Assembly: GCA_023428365.1 (NCBI GenBank)
Contig: JAEYYQ010000099.1
Span: 1 to 8,801, forward strand
Direction: 5' to 3'
Length of the DNA: 8,801 nt
Source of the DNA: Pseudomonadota bacterium
GTDB lineage: Bacteria > Pseudomonadota > Alphaproteobacteria > Rhizobiales > Hyphomicrobiaceae
The notes beneath the pieces were generated by a model. It was not told the origin of the DNA. It saw only the letters and a list, made by a program, of their open reading frames with translations, and searched no databases. Both the position numbers and the translations under genes were made by a program. Below are positions 5,987-8,801 of the stretch, piece after piece (position 1 is the first letter of the stretch; the number at the start of each line of letters is the position of its first letter).

Positions 5987-6712
5987 ATGCGTCGGTCGGG
6001 AACGATCGTGTGGCGGGAGATCGAAGAGGCGCTCGGGCGCGAGATCGCCGATGGCACGTATCCGTCGGGAACCAAGCTTCCTCCTGAAAGCGATCTGGCG
6101 GCCCGCTTCGGCGTCAATCGACACACGGTGCGCCGCGCCTTGGCGGAGCTGCAAAACCGTGGCTCGATTTCGATCGAGCGCGGCCGGGGCATGTTTGTCA
6201 AAGCCCCTCGACGGGCTTATCCGATCCGGCATCGCACGCGCTTCAGCGAGAACGTATCGCACATCGTCCAGAATGCACGCGGGCAGATGCTCCGAAGCTG
6301 GCATATGCCTGCAACCGAGCAAATTGCGCGAGATTTGGATATTCCCGCCGGCACGACCATCGTCGCCTTCGATAATCTCCGCGTCATCGACGGTGTGCCT
6401 GTCAGTCTGACGACGCATCATTTTCCCGCGGATCGGTTTCACGAGATGCCGGTTCTCTTTGCCGAAACGGGCTCCGTAACCAAGGCGCTTACGATAATCG
6501 GCCTTGATGATTATACGCGGCGTCTGACGCGCGTTTACGCCCGCCGCAGCACGCCCGAAGAAGCGACGATCCTGCAGCATGAGCGCGATGAGCCAGTTCT
6601 CGTCGTCGAATCGATCAACATCGACCTGCAGGGCCGACCGATCGAGTTCGGCAACTCACGTTCGACGGGCGGACAATGGGAAGTGGTGTTCGATAATCAC
6701 CCCGTGACGTGA
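5987..6712 (+). CDS. phnF: PhnF-like transcriptional regulator (GntR family, HutC/UTRA subfamily)
   Basis: This is a DNA-binding regulator of 241 residues. The N-terminal winged helix (about 8-71) contains LPPESDLAARFGVNRHTVRR (31-50), the standard GntR/HutC helix-turn-helix, and ends in the wing GRGMFV. The C-terminal UTRA ligand-binding domain (about 85-236) begins with YPIRHRTRFSENV, the part most reminiscent of PhnF, the repressor of phosphonate genes. The start ATG is preceded by GAGG with 6-nt spacing, a good ribosome site. The gene is not next to C-P lyase genes in this window. Instead it sits 131 nt upstream of a family 1 ABC solute-binding protein gene, so it probably controls that uptake system in response to its substrate. 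Similar CTAG-centred sites lie on both sides of the gene, suggesting autoregulation. The PhnF name rests on motif resemblance; another HutC-type sugar or organophosphate regulator is possible. Confidence 0.85.
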   Translation: MRRSGTIVWREIEEALGREIADGTYPSGTKLPPESDLAARFGVNRHTVRRALAELQNRGSISIERGRGMFVKAPRRAYPIRHRTRFSENVSHIVQNARGQMLRSWHMPATEQIARDLDIPAGTTIVAFDNLRVIDGVPVSLTTHHFPADRFHEMPVLFAETGSVTKALTIIGLDDYTRRLTRVYARRSTPEEATILQHERDEPVLVVESINIDLQGRPIEFGNSRSTGGQWEVVFDNHPVT

Positions 6713-6716
6713 TCTA

Positions 6717-6730
6717 GTCATCTAGATGTC
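6717..6730. promoter_or_regulatory. Putative PhnF-like operator, copy 2 (upstream of the ABC transporter genes)
   Basis: GTCATCTAGATGTC begins 5 nt after the regulator stop codon and ends 113 nt before the solute-binding protein start. It is symmetric at 12 of 14 positions with a perfect 10-bp core CATCTAGATG (6719-6728). A further ATCTAG at 6712-6717 gives a tandem ATCTAG with 8-bp period. It shares 11 of 14 bases with the site at 5920-5933. It is the likely operator for the transporter genes. Confidence 0.5.
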
Positions 6731-6843
6731 GTTGGCGTGTCATGCGCGATCTCTATGGTCCGCGTCGGCGCAAAGATCGGCAGCGCTCCAAGTCGGAGCT
6801 GGCTGCGGGTCGTGTTCGTCGGCGTTACGAAAAGGGGATCGCT

Positions 6844-8139
6844 ATGAGATCATTTCTGGGCAGCTTGGCCTGGGCATCCGTGGCTGCCATGACCGGCGCG
6901 CTGAGTGCGCCTGCCATCGCAGCGCCTGTCGAGGTTGTCGTTCAGTACACGCAGCCGCAAATCTTCGACAAAGTTTTCGAGAAGTTGAAAGCCGACTTCG
7001 AGGCGGAAAATCCGAATATCAAAATTAAGTTCCGTGGACCTCATAAAGACTATTCGGCAGGCTTTCAGGGACTGCTGCGTGAGGCAACGGTCGGCGGCAT
7101 GCCGCACGTCGATTACGTGGGGCTGTCGTTCGTTCCTGTTCTCGGCGAGCGTGACATCGCCGTCGATCTCGCAACGTTGATGAAATCGGATGGATCGACG
7201 TTCGAGAAGCAGGGCTGGATCCCATCGATGCAGTCGATCGGACAGGCGGGCGGAAAGCAATATGGTTTGCCGTTCGCCGTCTCGATGTCGCTCGTCTATT
7301 ACAACGCCGATCTGGTGAAGAAAGTCGGCGCTGATCCGGCCAACATGCCGCGCGATTGGGACGGACTTCTCCAGATCGCGGGAAAGATCAAGGCTCTCGG
7401 ACCCGACATGTCGGGCATGTATATTCCCTACGCGAGCAACTGGTACGGCGCGTGGTATTTCCAGGGTGTGCTGTTCGGGCTCGGCGGCGAGATGATGCAG
7501 CCGAGCGCCAAGACGGTGGCCTTCGATAAGGATCCCCATTTCCAGAAGGCATTTGAGCTCTATCGGCGGATGGTCGATGAAGGTGGCCTGGTACCTCTTG
7601 CGGACCAGGCAGCGCGTCAGCAGTTCATTGCGGGACGTATGGGGCTGTTCATCGACTCGATTTCACGCCTGAACAACTTCAGCACCACGGTTGGTGAGCG
7701 CTTCACGCTCGGCACCAGCCCGCATCCGCTGGGTGCTGAGAATGGCCGTCTGCCGACGGGCGGCAATGTCGCGATCGTCACCAAGGAAGCGGCAAAGAAC
7801 CCGGAAGTTCTTGCTGCAGCCTGGAAGTGGGTGAAGTTCTCGACAGGTCCTCAGGGCACCAATCAGGTGATCCGTCAGGTCGGATACACACCCGTCAATG
7901 TCCTGGCACTCGAAGATCCCGCCTTGCTGAAGGGCTACTTCGATACGCGGCCGCTCCATAAAACGGCTGTCGATCAGATCCCGCTGGTTCGTGAGTGGTT
8001 TGCCTATCCGGGACCGAACGCGATCAAGATCGATGATGTGATCGGCCAGAACCTCGAGGCTGTCGTCGGCAAAACGAAGACGCCGGAAGAGGCCCTCGTT
8101 TCTCTCACGAAAGACGTCAACGCACTCCTGCCGCGCTGA
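6844..8139 (+). CDS. ABC transporter family 1 extracellular solute-binding protein (UgpB/MalE-like)
   Basis: This is the periplasmic receptor of an ABC importer: 431 residues, the usual size of family 1 binding proteins. The start at 6844 is chosen over an in-frame ATG at 6742 for two reasons. AGGGGA (6833-6838) sits 5 nt before it, and a clean Sec signal peptide begins there: MRSF, a hydrophobic stretch, then SAPAIA followed by APVEV, with cleavage likely near residues 26-27. There is no lipobox cysteine. The mature protein has the family pattern: an early VVVQYTQPQIFDKVFEKLK segment, the YGLPFAVSMSLVYYNADLVKK hinge/ligand-side region, and a C-terminal TPEEAL...LTKDVNALL segment resembling UgpB. 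The closest style is the glycerol-3-phosphate/oligosaccharide class, but the ligand is not identifiable. The ATPase gene follows after an intercistronic hairpin, and a PhnF-like regulator gene precedes it. Confidence 0.92.
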   Translation: MRSFLGSLAWASVAAMTGALSAPAIAAPVEVVVQYTQPQIFDKVFEKLKADFEAENPNIKIKFRGPHKDYSAGFQGLLREATVGGMPHVDYVGLSFVPVLGERDIAVDLATLMKSDGSTFEKQGWIPSMQSIGQAGGKQYGLPFAVSMSLVYYNADLVKKVGADPANMPRDWDGLLQIAGKIKALGPDMSGMYIPYASNWYGAWYFQGVLFGLGGEMMQPSAKTVAFDKDPHFQKAFELYRRMVDEGGLVPLADQAARQQFIAGRMGLFIDSISRLNNFSTTVGERFTLGTSPHPLGAENGRLPTGGNVAIVTKEAAKNPEVLAAAWKWVKFSTGPQGTNQVIRQVGYTPVNVLALEDPALLKGYFDTRPLHKTAVDQIPLVREWFAYPGPNAIKIDDVIGQNLEAVVGKTKTPEEALVSLTKDVNALLPR

Positions 8140-8155
8140 CGGCTGGATACGCGGA

Positions 8156-8179
8156 CCCAGGCGCCTGCGGGTGCCTGGG
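8156..8179 (+). terminator. Intercistronic hairpin between the binding-protein and ATPase genes
   Basis: A 9-bp stem (8156-8164 with 8171-8179, one G-U pair) closes a 6-nt loop, CTGCGG. It lies 17 nt after the binding-protein stop and is followed by CCTTT rather than a long U-run. It is therefore more likely a partial terminator or mRNA-stabilising element than a full stop. Such hairpins commonly raise receptor expression over the downstream ATPase and permease genes. The ATPase start lies 23 nt beyond it. Confidence 0.5.
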
Positions 8180-8202
8180 CCTTTGGTGTTGGAGGCAAAC
8201 GC

Positions 8203-8801
8203 ATGGCGACACTTGAGCTTTCGGGCATTGCAAAGAGCTTCGGTGCGACCGAAGTTTTGCGTGGCGTCGACCTGTCGATCGAAGACGGCGAGTTCATTGC
8301 GGTCGTCGGTCCATCAGGCTGTGGGAAATCCACGCTGTTGCGTGTCATCGCCGGTCTTGAGACGCAGGACGCTGGCTCTGTGCACATTGGAGACGCTGTC
8401 GTCGATGCGCAGCCCCCGACGACGCGAGACATCGCCATGGTGTTTCAATCGTATGCGCTCTATCCGCATATGACCGTCGAGCAGAACATCGCGCTGCCGC
8501 TCGTCATGCGTGATCTGACGCGCATCGAGCGCCTGCCGTTCATGCGCACTTTCAATCGCCACGTTGCTGAAAAGCGAGTGGCCATCAAGTCCTCGATTAA
8601 CGAGGCCGCCGAACTCGTCGCGATGCACGGCTATCTCGACCGGAAACCGAAACAGCTGTCAGGCGGTCAAAGGCAGCGCGTCGCGTTGGCCCGTGCGCTG
8701 GTCAGGAAACCGAAGCTGTTTCTACTCGACGAGCCGTTGTCGAATCTCGACGCGGCGCTGCGGACTTCAACCCGCGCTGAAATCGTCGAGCTGCAGAAGC
8801 G
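8203..8801 (+). CDS. ABC transporter ATP-binding protein (MalK/UgpC-like), truncated by window edge
   Basis: This is the cytoplasmic ATPase that would power the importer served by the preceding binding protein. The ATG at 8203 has a strong GGAGG (8191-8195) 7 nt before it. In the 199 visible residues, Walker A is GPSGCGKST (36-44) and the Q-loop glutamine is Gln82 in [12 protein letters not shown]. The signature is [15 protein letters not shown] (starting 152), Walker B is LFLLDEP (172-178), and the D-loop is LSNLD (179-183). The YALYPH motif and the strict signature place it in the CUT1/MalK-UgpC group. Compared with E. coli MalK, the stretch between Asn95 and the LSGGQ signature is about 18 residues longer (extra material roughly 106-132). 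The H-loop and the C-terminal regulatory domain lie beyond the window. Permeases are expected downstream. Confidence 0.93.
   Translation, partial: MATLELSGIAKSFGATEVLRGVDLSIEDGEFIAVVGPSGCGKSTLLRVIAGLETQDAGSVHIGDAVVDAQPPTTRDIAMVFQSYALYPHMTVEQNIALPLVMRDLTRIERLPFMRTFNRHVAEKRVAIKSSINEAAELVAMHGYLDRKPKQLSGGQRQRVALARALVRKPKLFLLDEPLSNLDAALRTSTRAEIVELQK

Noticed and set aside
4933..6201. A 422-codon open frame on the minus strand across ppk2 and into the PhnF-like gene
   Set aside because: It is antisense to two clear genes, spans a noncoding gap, and shows no recognisable motif. Long antisense frames are expected from the codon bias of GC-rich genomes.
6742..6843. An in-frame 34-codon extension of the solute-binding protein
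   Set aside because: It would put a strongly basic segment before a clean signal peptide, and the ATG at 6844 has a good ribosome site. It is better read as the 5' leader.

Overview
The window is high-GC DNA (roughly 60% by eye) with tightly packed genes. The gene families (GntR/FCD regulator, propionate-type CoA-transferase, class I PPK2, HutC/PhnF-type regulator, MalK/UgpC-type ABC importer) and codon use suggest an alphaproteobacterium, probably of the Rhizobiales group. This is inference from gene style; no rRNA or tRNA is present to place the organism. I see no insertion sequence, CRISPR array or integration scar.

Left block, minus strand, 4479 down to 1. A GntR-family FCD-domain regulator (3766-4479) is followed by an unusually AT-rich 125-bp gap. 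Next come an FAD-dependent oxidoreductase (2294-3640), a crotonase-fold enoyl-CoA hydratase/isomerase (1532-2269 or 2281) and a propionate/acetate-type acyl-CoA transferase (1535 down to the window edge, missing only its extreme C-terminus). The last two genes overlap by 4 nt (ATGA) and the first two are 12-24 nt apart, so the three enzymes look like one operon. The logical reading is catabolism of an unidentified carboxylic acid: CoA activation by the transferase, then double-bond chemistry by the crotonase and the flavoenzyme, controlled by the FCD regulator. The substrate cannot be read from the sequence.

Middle, plus strand. After a roughly 306-bp divergent intergenic region comes a complete class I polyphosphate kinase 2 (4786-5739), apparently monocistronic. 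It is followed by a 247-bp gap containing an 18-nt near-perfect palindrome and a CTAG-centred putative operator.

Right block, plus strand. A PhnF/HutC-type regulator (5987-6712) precedes a periplasmic family 1 solute-binding protein (6844-8139). An intercistronic hairpin and a MalK/UgpC-type ABC ATPase (8203 to the right edge) follow. Two 14-nt CTAG-centred sites, 11/14 identical to each other, lie before the regulator gene and between it and the transporter. They are the best candidates for its operators, which would make this a self-regulated uptake locus. Permease genes are not in view and presumably lie beyond position 8801. Nothing in the window is plainly a new system. The most unusual points are the regulator-transporter pairing with its duplicated operator-like sites, the crotonase lacking one catalytic Glu, and the FCD regulator lacking most of its expected metal ligands.
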